From Pontiellaceae bacterium B1224 (lineage in GTDB: Bacteria; Verrucomicrobiota; Kiritimatiellia; Kiritimatiellales; Pontiellaceae): a stretch of 49,416 bases of DNA. Below, one piece after another: positions 1 through 8,764 of the stretch; position 1 is the stretch's first letter; every line of letters begins with the position of its first letter. The notes under the pieces are model-generated. The model saw only the letters and a list, made by a program, of their open reading frames with translations, was not told the origin of the DNA and did no database searches. Location of the stretch: positions 1-49,416 of the forward strand of contig JAROBA010000040.1 in NCBI GenBank assembly GCA_029432815.1, read 5' to 3'. The translations under genes and the position numbers were made by a program.

Positions 1-66
1 ACCTATGACGATTATTGGGAATGGAGGAAAGCCCGTCAGGCTCAAGCATTGAAGGTCGCCGCATAA
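1..66 (+). CDS. C-terminal fragment of an unidentified protein
   Basis: The first 66 bases read open to a TAA stop and give YDDYWEWRKARQAQALKVAA after the first residue. The gene begins before the window. The Tyr/Trp-rich then basic tail is not enough to name a family. Its position just before a polysaccharide chain-length gene suggests an exopolysaccharide gene, but this is context only. Confidence 0.4.
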   Translation, partial: TYDDYWEWRKARQAQALKVAA

Positions 67-94
67 AGTATCCATAGATCTCAACTGCACCCTA

Positions 95-139
95 CTGCTT
101 ATTCTCGGCCTGAAAAAGACTGACGCCGGGACCGTTTGA
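95..139 (+). pseudogene. Relic of the 3' end of a second wzz-like gene
   Basis: Fifteen codons including the stop read LLILGLKKTDAGTV. They match the C-terminus of the intact Wzz-like protein that ends at 1490 (LLILGLKKSRVGVV). Similarity starts abruptly at base 95 and runs past the stop to 171. The rest of this gene copy is absent. It is most simply the leftover of a paralogue removed by deletion or replaced by recombination. Confidence 0.75.
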
Positions 140-141
140 AA

Positions 142-162
142 GTAGAACAAGCGTCCCGCTTG
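142..162 (+). repeat. Single REP-like palindrome
   Basis: The tetranucleotide GTAG is followed by the palindrome CAAGCG-TCC-CGCTTG. This is the classic layout of a REP sequence. The same unit occurs twice, head to head, at 1490-1556. Confidence 0.7.
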
Positions 163-191
163 TTTCCGGTGCATATCCGACAGGGGGAACT

Positions 192-1490
192 GTGAAAAAA
201 GGATTAGCTGTTCTGGGGGGCGTTCCTATTGCTCTGGCTCTGTTCATTGTTATTTGCAGTACGGTATATACCCTGATGTTGCCCGATCTCTACCGTTCAT
301 CAGTGCGGATTGCTATTGCGGAGGACGAGCGGGTAATAAATCCATTTTCGGACAAGGAGCAGCCCCCGGTCTATACGTTAGATTTTATTAAAGCCCAGTA
401 TGAAGTAGTTCAGTCGAACCGGACGATCCTCAACGAAGTGATCAATCGCGTAAACCTGCAACAGGAGTGGGGGCGCAATGGAGAAGAGCTGCCGCGAAAG
501 GATGCGCTTAAAATCCTTCGAAAATCCATTCGGGTTTTTCCAGGACGTAATATCGATTTAATGTACATCCAAGTGACGCGCGATAACCCCGCCGAAGCCG
601 CCGACATCGCGAATGCGCTGGCCGAGACCTATCGGGATTACCGATTTGATTCGGCCATGAAAATTGAGAGGGATAAAACTGATATGATCTTTGAAGCTTT
701 AAACGAGCAGCAGGTATGCATGGAAGCCGCAGAAGAAAAAGTTGAGCAACTTCGTGCTGAACTCGATATTTCTATTATCAGTAACGAAGGCAGTTTCGAT
801 GTTTCTGAGGAGCAGCTTCAGCAGATGGAAGGCGATCGACTTTTTGCTCAGAAAGAGATGCTCGAAAAAGAGGCTATCCTAAACGTTTTCCCAGAAACTT
901 TAGAGGAGCTGGGAAATCGAACCCGCGATGCATTTACTAAGTACATTATATTTGATAAAATTTCCATAAGTACGATTCAGCAAATTCAGGATGTTGAGGT
1001 GCGGTTAAGCGCATTGGATGAAACATTTGATGCAAACCATCCGGAAGTGAAACGCTGCATCTTGCAGAAGCAGAAGCTCGAAGAAGTGCTTGATGAACGG
1101 TTGGAGGTGCTGCGAAAAGGACTTCAGACAGAGTATTTAATTTCGAAAAATAATTTCGAAAGTTTGGATCACGTACTGGCTACAATCCGCACAAACCGGC
1201 TGGTGGCCCTAAGTGAAAAGTATCGTCCATTTCGTGCGGCACAGAATGATTTAGAAAATGAACGTTTCATTTACAACCAGCTTAGGGAAAAGCACCGTCG
1301 GCAGCTCATTGGGGACTTGCCGCGCAATCCGGTTAAGATCATCGATCTTGCCGAACCGAACCTCCAGCCATTCGGCCCCAATCGATTTCGGAACATATTT
1401 GTGTCGGTGATCATCGCCGGTTTGTTCGGTTGGGTGGGAGCCGTGCTGCTTATTCTCGGTCTGAAAAAGAGTCGAGTCGGGGTCGTTTGA
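192..1490 (+). CDS. Wzz/GNVR-type polysaccharide chain-length determinant protein
   Basis: The protein has 432 residues with the usual two-helix topology of polysaccharide co-polymerases. One membrane segment lies near residues 8-30. A long charged, coiled-coil-rich periplasmic region follows, and a second membrane segment lies near 403-425. The C-terminal region has the PxxP-like PNLQPFGPNRFRN lead-in seen before TM2 in Wzz-family proteins. No tyrosine kinase domain is fused. The start is GTG at 192 with GGGGGAA just upstream. Family members set the length of O-antigen or exopolysaccharide chains in the inner membrane. The gene ends inside a REP-containing direct repeat whose other copy lies upstream. 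The exact polymer is unknown. Confidence 0.8.
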   Translation: MKKGLAVLGGVPIALALFIVICSTVYTLMLPDLYRSSVRIAIAEDERVINPFSDKEQPPVYTLDFIKAQYEVVQSNRTILNEVINRVNLQQEWGRNGEELPRKDALKILRKSIRVFPGRNIDLMYIQVTRDNPAEAADIANALAETYRDYRFDSAMKIERDKTDMIFEALNEQQVCMEAAEEKVEQLRAELDISIISNEGSFDVSEEQLQQMEGDRLFAQKEMLEKEAILNVFPETLEELGNRTRDAFTKYIIFDKISISTIQQIQDVEVRLSALDETFDANHPEVKRCILQKQKLEEVLDERLEVLRKGLQTEYLISKNNFESLDHVLATIRTNRLVALSEKYRPFRAAQNDLENERFIYNQLREKHRRQLIGDLPRNPVKIIDLAEPNLQPFGPNRFRNIFVSVIIAGLFGWVGAVLLILGLKKSRVGVV

Positions 1491-1522
1491 AAGTAGAACA
1501 AGCGTCCCGCTTGTTTCCGGTG
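1446..1522 (+). repeat. Direct repeat, copy 2 (wzz 3' end plus REP)
   Basis: Second copy of the 77-bp repeat at 95-171. It contains the last 14 codons and stop of the intact wzz-like gene and the first arm of the BIME. Confidence 0.85.
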
Positions 1523-1556
1523 TACAGGAAAGCAAGCGGGACGCTTGTTCTACTTT
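1490..1556. repeat. BIME: two REP units in inverted orientation
   Basis: Two perfect 24-bp arms (1490-1513 and 1533-1556) each hold a GTAG-type REP unit with the CAAGCGTCCCGCTTG palindrome. They surround a 19-base loop in which TTTCC and GGAAA can also pair. The element lies between the convergent wzz-like and truncated-haemoglobin genes. It could act as a bidirectional transcription stop or mRNA stabiliser. It overlaps the last base of the wzz stop codon. Confidence 0.85.
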
Positions 1557-1563
1557 AATGAAC

Positions 1564-1983
1564 TTACGGCCGGTTCTGGATGCGGTCGGCAGGGGTCTGG
1601 AGGCGTGAAAGCATAAAGGTTTTGAACTCCTCCGGCCAGTCCTGCATGGCCACTGCCTTTTTCATGCAAAGCATCCAGGCGTCTTTTTCCGCAGTGCCGA
1701 TGGCCAGGTGACTGTGCGCCGGGCCCAGCGCCAGCGGGCCGTACTTCATTTCATACAGTTCCGGCCCGTTCATATAGCCCGCCAGAAAGCGCGCCAGCTT
1801 TTCGCGCGATTCCGTTAAATCGCCCGGATGCATAAACAGGATTTTACGAGCTTCGGCGAGCTCTTCCATCACATCATAAAAATCGTTCGCCAGCTTATAG
1901 CAGCCTGCTTCACCGCCGGCGATCCGGTACTGGTTATCGCCTTCTCGGTATTTTTCATAGAGTTCTTCAATATCTTGTGTCAT
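1564..1983 (-). CDS. Truncated haemoglobin, probably group II
   Basis: The protein has 139 residues, a usual trHb length. The second half fits the family: a helix ending NGPELYEMKYGPLALGPAHSH, then LAIG and DAWMLCMKKAV. His90 in AHSHLAIG aligns with the proximal haem ligand, and Trp103 with the conserved G8 Trp of group II globins. The usual GG before P is reduced to NG. Such proteins bind haem and handle O2, NO or peroxide in the cytoplasm. The gene stands alone and converges on the BIME. It was assigned by motif reading only, so the subgroup is less sure than the family. Confidence 0.75.
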   Translation of the reverse strand: MTQDIEELYEKYREGDNQYRIAGGEAGCYKLANDFYDVMEELAEARKILFMHPGDLTESREKLARFLAGYMNGPELYEMKYGPLALGPAHSHLAIGTAEKDAWMLCMKKAVAMQDWPEEFKTFMLSRLQTPADRIQNRP

Positions 1984-2150
1984 TTAAAACCTCACTAAAA
2001 CGGTACTATATACAGTTCGTTTTTGATCTTGGCTAGATAATCAGCAGTAAATATGCGGGAGCTTAAATAATCACACCGGTGGTTCTTGTAAAACGCTCGG
2101 CGTAGGAGATACATTGCTCGTTCATTTCTATGTACAATCAGGAGAACCCC

Positions 2151-2600
2151 ATGAGTAAGCATTTATTAGCAGTCGCCATTCTTTTCAGCATACTATCAGC
2201 AGGCTCAGCCCAGTCGTTATCTGGAAAATTAGTTCAGGTCGAAACGGGGGAGTCTTCCGCCTCGACCGTGCTCACGAATGGAGCCGTTTTTAAAATGGGA
2301 GCCGATACCTATCGGCTGGAAATTGATACGACCGACAATACTGATATACAGGAGATCTTAAACCGGAAGGGCGTACCTGTTCGCATGGAGGAGCTCCCGG
2401 CTAAAGAAGCTTTTACCATGTTGACGCATCTTTCCGGTGTAACCATTGTTTGTGCGCGCGGGGTTGAAAAAGATCTCAAGGTCAGCGTCAATAGTCAGGA
2501 AGACTCGATCATGAGTGTGCTCGAGCAAATCTGTTTTCAGATTGACGCAGAAGCAGCGGTCCGAAAAGGGACCGTCTGGATCACACCGCTCTCAAAATAA
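2151..2600 (+). CDS. Secreted STN-domain (secretin N-terminal-like) protein
   Basis: Translation should start at ATG 2151, which has AGGAG seven bases upstream and begins a clean signal peptide ending near SAGSAQS. The upstream ATG at 2130 lacks both. The 149-residue product ends in an STN-like fold (about residues 75-147): VRMEELPAKEAFTMLTHLSG, KVSVNS, then a terminal strand TVWITP. This is the short domain found at the N-terminus of secretins and TonB receptors. The secretin in this window has a similar domain near residues 102-165. Here the domain stands alone without a pore, so it may be a periplasmic adaptor. Its function is unknown. Confidence 0.6.
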   Translation: MSKHLLAVAILFSILSAGSAQSLSGKLVQVETGESSASTVLTNGAVFKMGADTYRLEIDTTDNTDIQEILNRKGVPVRMEELPAKEAFTMLTHLSGVTIVCARGVEKDLKVSVNSQEDSIMSVLEQICFQIDAEAAVRKGTVWITPLSK

Positions 2601-2608
2601 GCCTGTCG

Positions 2609-2634
2609 AACGGTGCACTGCGCCGTTTAGTTTT
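2609..2634 (+). terminator. Rho-independent terminator after the STN gene
   Basis: AACGGTGCACTGCGCCGTT can form a short hairpin and is followed by TAGTTTTATT. It lies between the convergent STN-domain gene and the MTHFR fusion gene, 9 bases after the stop. Confidence 0.6.
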
Positions 2635-2635
2635 A

Positions 2636-4471
2636 TTATTCCAGCACACGCAGTGCGAGATCAACAATGCCGAACGGGGCGCTGACCTGATAACCGGCTA
2701 CGCGGTCGGAAATTGCTTCGCAGATTTCGCGGGCAATTTCGATGCCCAGTGCCCGTCCGTCTTCTTTGGTTTTTGCGTGGCTCATACGCTCAAGAATCGC
2801 ATCCGGAATTTCAACCCCCGGCACCTCGTTGGCCAGGAACTCGGCATTACGCAGAGAGACGAGCGGCCAGACTCCGGCCACCACCGGAATGCTGCCGCCT
2901 TTGGCATCGGCAGCATCCATAAAGCGCAACAACGCTTCCGGATCAAAGATCGGCTGGGTGATGGCATATTCCGCGCCAGCATTGATTTTGTTGATATAGT
3001 GCTGCAACTCACGCTCCGGCTCAATAGCGCAGGGGTTCGCGCCCACGCCGATCAGAATGCCGGTGGGCGGATTGATCGGGTTTCCGCCCACATCCACCCC
3101 GTGGTTCAAATTCGTGACGACCTGTGTCAGGCCGACCGCATCAACATCAAAGACGGCCGTTGAGTCCGGATAGTCGCCGAGCTTGGGCGGATCGCCCGTG
3201 ATGATGAGATAGTTTCGAAGCCCGCCCGCATAACCGCCCAGCAGGTCGGACTGCATACCGATCAGGTTGCGGTCGCGGCAGCAATAATGCAGCACAGTTT
3301 CGATACCGACTTCCCGTTCAACAGCCAGCGCCGCCACCATCGGGGAAATGCGGGCACTGGCCCGCGGTCCGTCGGGAATGTTGATGGCATCAATGCCCGA
3401 ATCTTTGCAGGTTTGGCACTGGGCCAGCATCGGCTTGAGATCGATGGAGCGGGGCGGGGTGATTTCCACGCTCGTCACTTTTTCGCCGCGCGCCAGTTTG
3501 GCTCCGAATCTGCATTTTTCAGCCATTGGAATCACGTCCACCTCGGGCTTTTCCTGTGAGGTGTGGCTGGTGATGATCACGTGTTTTTTCACGCCGGAGA
3601 GCGATTTAATGTTCCGGGCCATTTCGGCAATGTGTTCCGGAGTGGTGCCGCAGCATCCGCCGACGGCCCGAACGCCGAGCTGAATCATGCGCTTGCAGTA
3701 TTCGGTGAAATATTCCGGTGTGGACATGTAGATCATGCGGCCTTCAACCAGCTGGGGAACGCCGGCATTGGCCATTGCGGTGAATGGTTTTTTGGTCAGC
3801 GGCAGAGCACGTTCCGCCAGGCTGAATGCGGCCGCCGGGCCGACGCCGCAGTTGACTCCGACGCCGTCAACATTCGGGTCGGAATCCAGTGTCTGAACCA
3901 GCTGCTCGATTTTTTCGCCGCGCCGGGTCTCGCCATCCTTGCCGACGGTCATGGAGACAAATACCGGCACCTCAAACTCCTTGGCAATTTTGGCGGCGAG
4001 CTGGGCTTCCTGTATATGGGTGAAGGTTTCGATCAGGAAAAGGTCGATGCCTTCGTCGGCCAGAACCGCCATCTGTTCGCGAAATGTGGCTTCGAGTTCA
4101 TCCGCATGCCGATCTCCAAAGAGCTGATCCGATTTCAGGCAGGGCCCGACCGACCCGGCCACGAGCACATCTTCTCCTGCGGCTTCACGCGCCAACCGGA
4201 CCGCCGCCCGGTTAATGTCTTCGAGCTGTTCCGCCAGGCCATAGCCTTCCAGTTTGATACGGTTCGCGCCATAGGAATTGGTTTCAATGACGTCCGCACC
4301 GGCATCGACATATTCCTGATGAATGCCGCTGATCAATTTCGGATTGGTGACGCAGAGATGTTCATAGCACGTATTGATGAACACGCCCTTGGAATAGATC
4401 ATCGTTCCCATCGCCCCGTCGAAAATCAACGGGCGCTCTTTTATTAAATCTAAGATGTTGTTCATGGGCAT
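2636..4471 (-). CDS. Bifunctional homocysteine S-methyltransferase / 5,10-methylenetetrahydrofolate reductase
   Basis: The 611-residue protein joins two domains. Residues 1-290 are a homocysteine methyltransferase barrel with LIFDGAMGTM at the start. The zinc cysteines lie in GVNCGVGP (near 204) and GGCCGTTP (near 271). Residues about 320-611 are a MTHFR-like TIM barrel starting SVEITPPRS, with ITGDPP and TQPIFDPE motifs. The same fusion occurs as YitJ in Bacillus. It reduces methylene-THF to methyl-THF, the methyl donor for MetH, and its first domain may methylate homocysteine from another donor. It lies downstream of metH on the same strand, with a four-helix gene cassette between, so it probably belongs to a methionine operon. 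Confidence 0.9.
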   Translation of the reverse strand: MPMNNILDLIKERPLIFDGAMGTMIYSKGVFINTCYEHLCVTNPKLISGIHQEYVDAGADVIETNSYGANRIKLEGYGLAEQLEDINRAAVRLAREAAGEDVLVAGSVGPCLKSDQLFGDRHADELEATFREQMAVLADEGIDLFLIETFTHIQEAQLAAKIAKEFEVPVFVSMTVGKDGETRRGEKIEQLVQTLDSDPNVDGVGVNCGVGPAAAFSLAERALPLTKKPFTAMANAGVPQLVEGRMIYMSTPEYFTEYCKRMIQLGVRAVGGCCGTTPEHIAEMARNIKSLSGVKKHVIITSHTSQEKPEVDVIPMAEKCRFGAKLARGEKVTSVEITPPRSIDLKPMLAQCQTCKDSGIDAINIPDGPRASARISPMVAALAVEREVGIETVLHYCCRDRNLIGMQSDLLGGYAGGLRNYLIITGDPPKLGDYPDSTAVFDVDAVGLTQVVTNLNHGVDVGGNPINPPTGILIGVGANPCAIEPERELQHYINKINAGAEYAITQPIFDPEALLRFMDAADAKGGSIPVVAGVWPLVSLRNAEFLANEVPGVEIPDAILERMSHAKTKEDGRALGIEIAREICEAISDRVAGYQVSAPFGIVDLALRVLE

Positions 4472-4496
4472 ATCTCAATTTGTGATTCAGTGTTTG

Positions 4497-4524
4497 CGTG
4501 ACGATTGAGCCGTGAGGCGTGATT
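4497..4524. repeat. Left inverted repeat of the four-helix cassette
   Basis: The block TGAGGCGTGATT (4513-4524) with CGTGACG outside it (4497-4503) is the inverted partner of AATCACGCCTCA (4997-5008) and CGTCACG (5011-5017). The copies enclose only the four-helix-bundle gene. This copy covers the first bases of its stop codon. Confidence 0.7.
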
Positions 4525-4984
4525 AAAAGGGGATCTCTACATGCAGAATACCGTCTGTTCCGTATTCGGGGCTATCTTCATTTATCTTATATCCGCGTTG
4601 ATCGGGGACCATTTTAATAAGCAGGCGAATTATCTGGGTGGTGAATTCCATTCGGTGTTCTGCAACTTTTTCACCGAGCACATGACGGCCTTTGTAAAAC
4701 CAGCCACGACTTTCCCGGGCTGAGCCAAGGGCATATTCATAAAATCGGGCGCGGTCCTTTGAGCTTAGTTTCGAATAACCCTCTTCAATGTTAGCGCTCA
4801 TGGAGCCGACAGATCTGTAGAGCTGATCTGAAAGCGAGCGAGTGCAATGATCTTTGCAGAGTTTTTTCGCATCGTGCCAACTGATGTCAGCCAGGAATAA
4901 TGAAGGCCGAAAGGCTTCAACCGTCCAAAGCGAATCCATCCGGATAACGTTCGGAACACTCATTTCCCATTCTGCATATTTCAT
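4523..4984 (-). CDS. Four-helix bundle protein (S23/bIVP family)
   Basis: The start is ATG at 4984, preceded by GGAGG; the in-frame GTG at 5002 has no such site. The 153-residue product carries the family signature: SLSDQLYRSVGSMSANIEEGY, then RFYEYALGSARESRGW and a long C-terminal helix. The family includes proteins encoded by intervening sequences in 23S rRNA and is related to the Avd accessory protein of diversity-generating retroelements. The function is unknown in most cases. It sits alone between metH and the MTHFR fusion gene, framed by inverted repeats that overlap its stop codon and the metH stop codon. It therefore looks like a small mobile cassette rather than a methionine gene. 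Confidence 0.8.
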   Translation of the reverse strand: MKYAEWEMSVPNVIRMDSLWTVEAFRPSLFLADISWHDAKKLCKDHCTRSLSDQLYRSVGSMSANIEEGYSKLSSKDRARFYEYALGSARESRGWFYKGRHVLGEKVAEHRMEFTTQIIRLLIKMVPDQRGYKINEDSPEYGTDGILHVEIPF

Positions 4985-4996
4985 CGGGCTTCCTCC

Positions 4997-5017
4997 AATC
5001 ACGCCTCAAACGTCACG
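4997..5017. repeat. Right inverted repeat of the four-helix cassette
   Basis: AATCACGCCTCA then CGTCACG, inverted copy of 4497-4524. It lies directly upstream of the four-helix gene and abuts the metH stop codon (5020-5022). Confidence 0.7.
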
Positions 5018-5019
5018 TC

Positions 5020-8000
5020 TCAAGTATTATACCCAAGGTTCGGGGAGAGCCATTTTTCTGCCTCTTCAACGGACCACCCTTTGCGTTCCGCATAATCTGC
5101 GAGCTGGTCTTTGTTGATGCGGCCGAGCGGGAAGTAGCGCGATTCCGGGTGCGAGAAGTAGAGACCGGAGACGGAACTCGGCGGGGTCATTGCCATGCCT
5201 TCAGTCAGTTGAATGCCGGTGTGCTTCGTGGCTTCCAACAGTTGGAAAATCGTCCGTTTTTCGGTGTGGTCAGGGCAGGCGGGATAGCCAGCCGCCGGGC
5301 GGATGCCCTGATATTTTTCGTTGACCATTTCGTCCGGTGTCAGGTTTTCATCTTTGCCGAAGCCCCATTCATCGCGCACCTGTTTGTGCATATATTCCGC
5401 AAAAGCTTCCGCCAGGCGGTCGCCGAGCGACTGCACCATGATGGCGTTATAGTCATCCAGTTCGGCTTTATATTTATTCGCAATCTCCACCACCTGCGGA
5501 CCTGCGGTTACGGCGAATGCTCCGATGTAGTCGGCGCAGCTTTCTTCCTTCGGTGCAATAAAGTCCGCCAGGCTGCGGTTCGGGGTGTCGTCTTTCTTGA
5601 TCATCTGCTGACGCAGGAAGTGCAGCGTGTTGAGCTTTTCAGTGCGGGATTCATCGGTATAGACCTCAACGCTGTCGCCCACGCGGGCGGCCGGGAAGAA
5701 GGCGTGCACCCCTTTCGGCTCAAACCAGTTTTCGTCGACAATCTTTTTCAGCATCGCCTGTGCATCGTCGAACAGCTCGCGGGCGTGTTTGCCGGGCTCG
5801 CCCGGTTTTTCAAGAATGGAGGGATATTTACCTTCCAGCTCCCACGTCCAGAAGAACGGGGTCCAGTCGATGTAGGGCACAAGTTCCTTCACCGGGAGTT
5901 CCAGAGTCTGGATGCCGAGGGCGTCAGGAGTCGGCGGAATGTAGCCTTTCCAATCATTGGAAAGGGCGCTGTTCGCGCGCGCTTTTTCCAACGGTTGGAA
6001 CTCGCGGACTTCCTGAGACGCTTCGTGCTGCTCCCGAACCGCGTTATATTCAAATTTCACGGCGGCTCTGAATTTTTCATCGCCACTGAGAATCTGCTGC
6101 ACCACGGTTACGGCGCGGGACGCATCGAGCGAGTGCATCGCAAGACCGGAATATTCAGGCGCAATCTTTACGGCCGTATGTTTTTTACTGGTGGTGGCTC
6201 CTCCGACCAGCAGCGGAATGTCGAGGCCTTCGCGCTCCATCTCTTTGGCCACATGCACCATTTCGTCGAGCGACGGCGTAATCAGGCCGGAGAGGCCAAT
6301 GATGTCCGCGCCCCATTCCCTGGCTTCTTTGAGAATCGTGTCCCAGGGAACCATGACGCCGATGTCTTTGACCTCAAAGTTATTACAGGCGAGCACCACG
6401 CCGACAATGTTTTTGCCGATGTCATGCACATCGCCTTTCACCGTGGCCATCAGTATTTTCCCCGCGCTGGAGCTTGCACCCTCTTCTTTCTCTGCATCCA
6501 TGTAGGGAAGGAGATAGGCCACGGCCTTTTTCATGACACGCGCACTTTTCACCACCTGCGGCAGGAACATTCTTCCGGAGCCGAACAGATCGCCGACCAC
6601 GCCCATGCCGTCCATCAGCGGCCCTTCAATCACATGCAGCGGGCGGTCATATTTCTGGCGAGCTTCCTCGGTATCTTCATCGATGTAATCGACAATTCCT
6701 TTAACCAATGCGTGCTTGAGCCGCTCTTCAACCGACTCTTCGCGCCACGCCTGGGTTTCGACTTCCTTCTTGGCGGTGCCGCCTTCGGCTTTCACGCGCT
6801 CGGCAAATTCAATCAGGCGTTCTGTGGCATCTTCATCGCGATTCAGCATCACGTCTTCGACTGCTTTCATGAGATCCGGCGGAACTTCGTCGTACACTTC
6901 CAGCATACCGGCATTCACGATGGCCATATTCAGGCCGACTTCCATGCCGTGATAGAGGAAGGCCGCGTGAATGGCTTCGCGAACGCGGTTATTGCCGCGA
7001 AATGAGAATGACACATTACTGATGCCGCCGCTGACGGAGCAGCCGGGCAGGGTGTCGCGGATTACTTTGGTGGCTTCGAAGAAGGAGGTTGCATTAATTC
7101 GGTGCTCCTCCATGCCGGTTCCGATCGGGAATACATTCGGGTCGAAAATGATATCAGTTGGATCGATGCCCAATTCACCGACTAGAATATTGTAGGCACG
7201 AGTGCAGATATCGATGCGTCGCTCGGTGGTATCGGCCTGTCCTTTTTCGTCGAACGCCATCACGACCATGCCCGCACCGTAGCGCTGGATTTTGCGGGCG
7301 TGGGCACGGAAAGCGTCTTCACCTTCTTTCATGCTGATCGAATTGACAATCGCTTTGCCCTGCACGCATTTGAGTCCGGCTTCGATGACTTCCCATTTAG
7401 AGGAGTCGATCATGATCGGCACTTTGGAAATGTCCGGCTCGGATGCAACGAGGTTCAGAAACTTCACCATCATGGCTTCGGAGTCGATCAGCCCTTCATC
7501 CATGTTGATGTCGATAATGTTGGCGCCATTATCCACCTGCTGGCGGGCAATCTGCAGCGCAGCTTCCAGATCGCCTTCGCGGATCAGGCGGGCGAATTTC
7601 GGTGAGCCGGTAATGTTCGAGCGCTCGCCGACCATCACCAGATTCATTTCCAGAGTGATGCGCAGCGGTTCAAGTCCGCTGAAGCGCGGCGCGTTGTCGG
7701 GCTCAGGGGGGACGCGCGGGGAATACTTTCTAACCACATCGGCCATTGCCTGAATATGCGCCGGCGTGGTGCCGCAGCAGCCGCCCCAGATATTGGCGAG
7801 CTGGTGCTCGGCAAAATCGTTGTAGATTTTGCTCATGTCTTCGGGGGTATCGTCGTAGCCGCCAAACGCATTCGGCAGACCGGCGTTGGCGTAGATGGAG
7901 ATGTAGCACGGAGCCACTTCAGACAGCTCTTCCAGATAGGGGCGCATGTCGGCGGCACCGAGGGCACAGTTGAGGCCGACGGAGATCGGCTTGGCATGTT

Positions 8001-8730
8001 CAACACTGTACCAGAAAGCGGTCGGCGTCTGGCCGGAAAGGGTACGGCCGGAGCGGTCGGTGATGGTTACGGAGATCATGACCGGCAGGCGTTTTCCGGT
8101 TTTTTCGAAGACCTCTTCAATGGCATATATTGCGGCTTTCGCATTCAGGGTGTCGAAAATGGTTTCGACGAGCAGCACATCCACGCCGCCTTCAATCAGC
8201 GCTTCGGTTTGCTCCGAATAAGCAGCCACCAAATCGTCGTAGGTCACGGCTCGATAGCCCGGATCGTTCACGTCAGGTGAAATGGAGGCGGTGCGGTTGG
8301 TCGGGCCGATGGAACCGGCCACAAACAGGGTGCGCGAAGGATCTTTTTCCAGAACGCGATTAACGGCCTGGCGGGCCAGTTTGGCACCTTCGATGTTCAG
8401 TTCACGGACGAGCGGTTCCAGGCTGTAGTCGGCCTGCGAAATCGTGGTGGAACTGAAGGTGTTGGTTTCAATGATGTCTGCGCCGGCTTCGAGAAATTCG
8501 ACATGAATGTCTTCAATGATATCCGGCTTGGTGAGGATCAGCAGATCGTTGTTTCCTTTGAGGTCGGAAGGATGGGCGGCAAAGCGTTCGCCGCGGAAAT
8601 CGGCTTCCTCCAGTTTATGCTTCTGGATCATAGTGCCCATGGCGCCATCAAGCATCAGGGCGTTGGATTTCAACAGGGCGGCAAAATTGCGGCCGCCGGG
8701 TTCGGTATAGTTCAATTCTTTCTGATTCAT
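5020..8730 (-). CDS. metH: Cobalamin-dependent methionine synthase MetH
   Basis: The protein has 1236 residues, full length for MetH, with all four modules. The homocysteine barrel has zinc cysteines in GLNCALG (near 252) and GGCCGTTP (near 315). The pterin-binding barrel includes [14 protein letters not shown]-like sequence near 360. The cap and B12 domain carries [10 protein letters not shown] near 766, whose His ligates cobalt. The AdoMet reactivation domain carries [12 protein letters not shown] near 1143. It transfers the methyl group of methyl-THF to homocysteine in the cytoplasm. GAGGAT precedes the ATG. The MTHFR fusion downstream supplies its substrate. Three TTCCA-N5-TGGAA palindromes lie in the 3' third of the gene. 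No B12 riboswitch was recognised upstream. Confidence 0.97.
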   Translation of the reverse strand: MNQKELNYTEPGGRNFAALLKSNALMLDGAMGTMIQKHKLEEADFRGERFAAHPSDLKGNNDLLILTKPDIIEDIHVEFLEAGADIIETNTFSSTTISQADYSLEPLVRELNIEGAKLARQAVNRVLEKDPSRTLFVAGSIGPTNRTASISPDVNDPGYRAVTYDDLVAAYSEQTEALIEGGVDVLLVETIFDTLNAKAAIYAIEEVFEKTGKRLPVMISVTITDRSGRTLSGQTPTAFWYSVEHAKPISVGLNCALGAADMRPYLEELSEVAPCYISIYANAGLPNAFGGYDDTPEDMSKIYNDFAEHQLANIWGGCCGTTPAHIQAMADVVRKYSPRVPPEPDNAPRFSGLEPLRITLEMNLVMVGERSNITGSPKFARLIREGDLEAALQIARQQVDNGANIIDINMDEGLIDSEAMMVKFLNLVASEPDISKVPIMIDSSKWEVIEAGLKCVQGKAIVNSISMKEGEDAFRAHARKIQRYGAGMVVMAFDEKGQADTTERRIDICTRAYNILVGELGIDPTDIIFDPNVFPIGTGMEEHRINATSFFEATKVIRDTLPGCSVSGGISNVSFSFRGNNRVREAIHAAFLYHGMEVGLNMAIVNAGMLEVYDEVPPDLMKAVEDVMLNRDEDATERLIEFAERVKAEGGTAKKEVETQAWREESVEERLKHALVKGIVDYIDEDTEEARQKYDRPLHVIEGPLMDGMGVVGDLFGSGRMFLPQVVKSARVMKKAVAYLLPYMDAEKEEGASSSAGKILMATVKGDVHDIGKNIVGVVLACNNFEVKDIGVMVPWDTILKEAREWGADIIGLSGLITPSLDEMVHVAKEMEREGLDIPLLVGGATTSKKHTAVKIAPEYSGLAMHSLDASRAVTVVQQILSGDEKFRAAVKFEYNAVREQHEASQEVREFQPLEKARANSALSNDWKGYIPPTPDALGIQTLELPVKELVPYIDWTPFFWTWELEGKYPSILEKPGEPGKHARELFDDAQAMLKKIVDENWFEPKGVHAFFPAARVGDSVEVYTDESRTEKLNTLHFLRQQMIKKDDTPNRSLADFIAPKEESCADYIGAFAVTAGPQVVEIANKYKAELDDYNAIMVQSLGDRLAEAFAEYMHKQVRDEWGFGKDENLTPDEMVNEKYQGIRPAAGYPACPDHTEKRTIFQLLEATKHTGIQLTEGMAMTPPSSVSGLYFSHPESRYFPLGRINKDQLADYAERKGWSVEEAEKWLSPNLGYNT
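5233..5247. repeat. TTCCA-N5-TGGAA palindrome inside metH
   Basis: Core ACAGT. On the metH strand it encodes FQLLE, codon phase 0. Confidence 0.85.
5948..5962. repeat. TTCCA-N5-TGGAA palindrome inside metH
   Basis: Core ATCAT. It encodes SNDWK, codon phase 1, a different phase from its neighbour 24 bases away. Confidence 0.85.
5986..6000. repeat. TTCCA-N5-TGGAA palindrome inside metH
   Basis: Core ACGGT. It encodes FQPLE, codon phase 0. Confidence 0.85.
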
Positions 8731-8743
8731 GACATCCTCACAT

Positions 8744-8758
8744 TTCCAATGACTGGAA
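8744..8758. repeat. TTCCA-N5-TGGAA palindrome in the metH leader
   Basis: Core ATGAC. It ends 13 bases before the metH start codon, just upstream of the ribosome binding site, where a hairpin or bound protein could affect translation. Confidence 0.85.
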
Positions 8759-8764
8759 GGGTGT

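Larger units (their letters stand above)
95..171 (+). repeat. Direct repeat, copy 1 (wzz 3' end plus REP)
   Basis: This 77-bp stretch matches 1446-1522 in the same orientation, with scattered mismatches in the coding part. From base 134 to the end of the copy it is identical (GTTTGA, then the REP arm). The two copies bracket the wzz-like gene. Confidence 0.85.

Noticed and set aside
3563-4447. Plus-strand open frame (294 codons) opposite the MTHFR fusion gene
   Set aside because: Same reason: shadow of a well-supported gene with no recognisable domains.
5149-7005. Long plus-strand open frame (618 codons) opposite metH
   Set aside because: It lies wholly antisense to a complete, motif-rich MetH; its His/Phe/Val-rich composition is what the complement of this GC-biased gene gives. 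No ribosome site or domain was seen.
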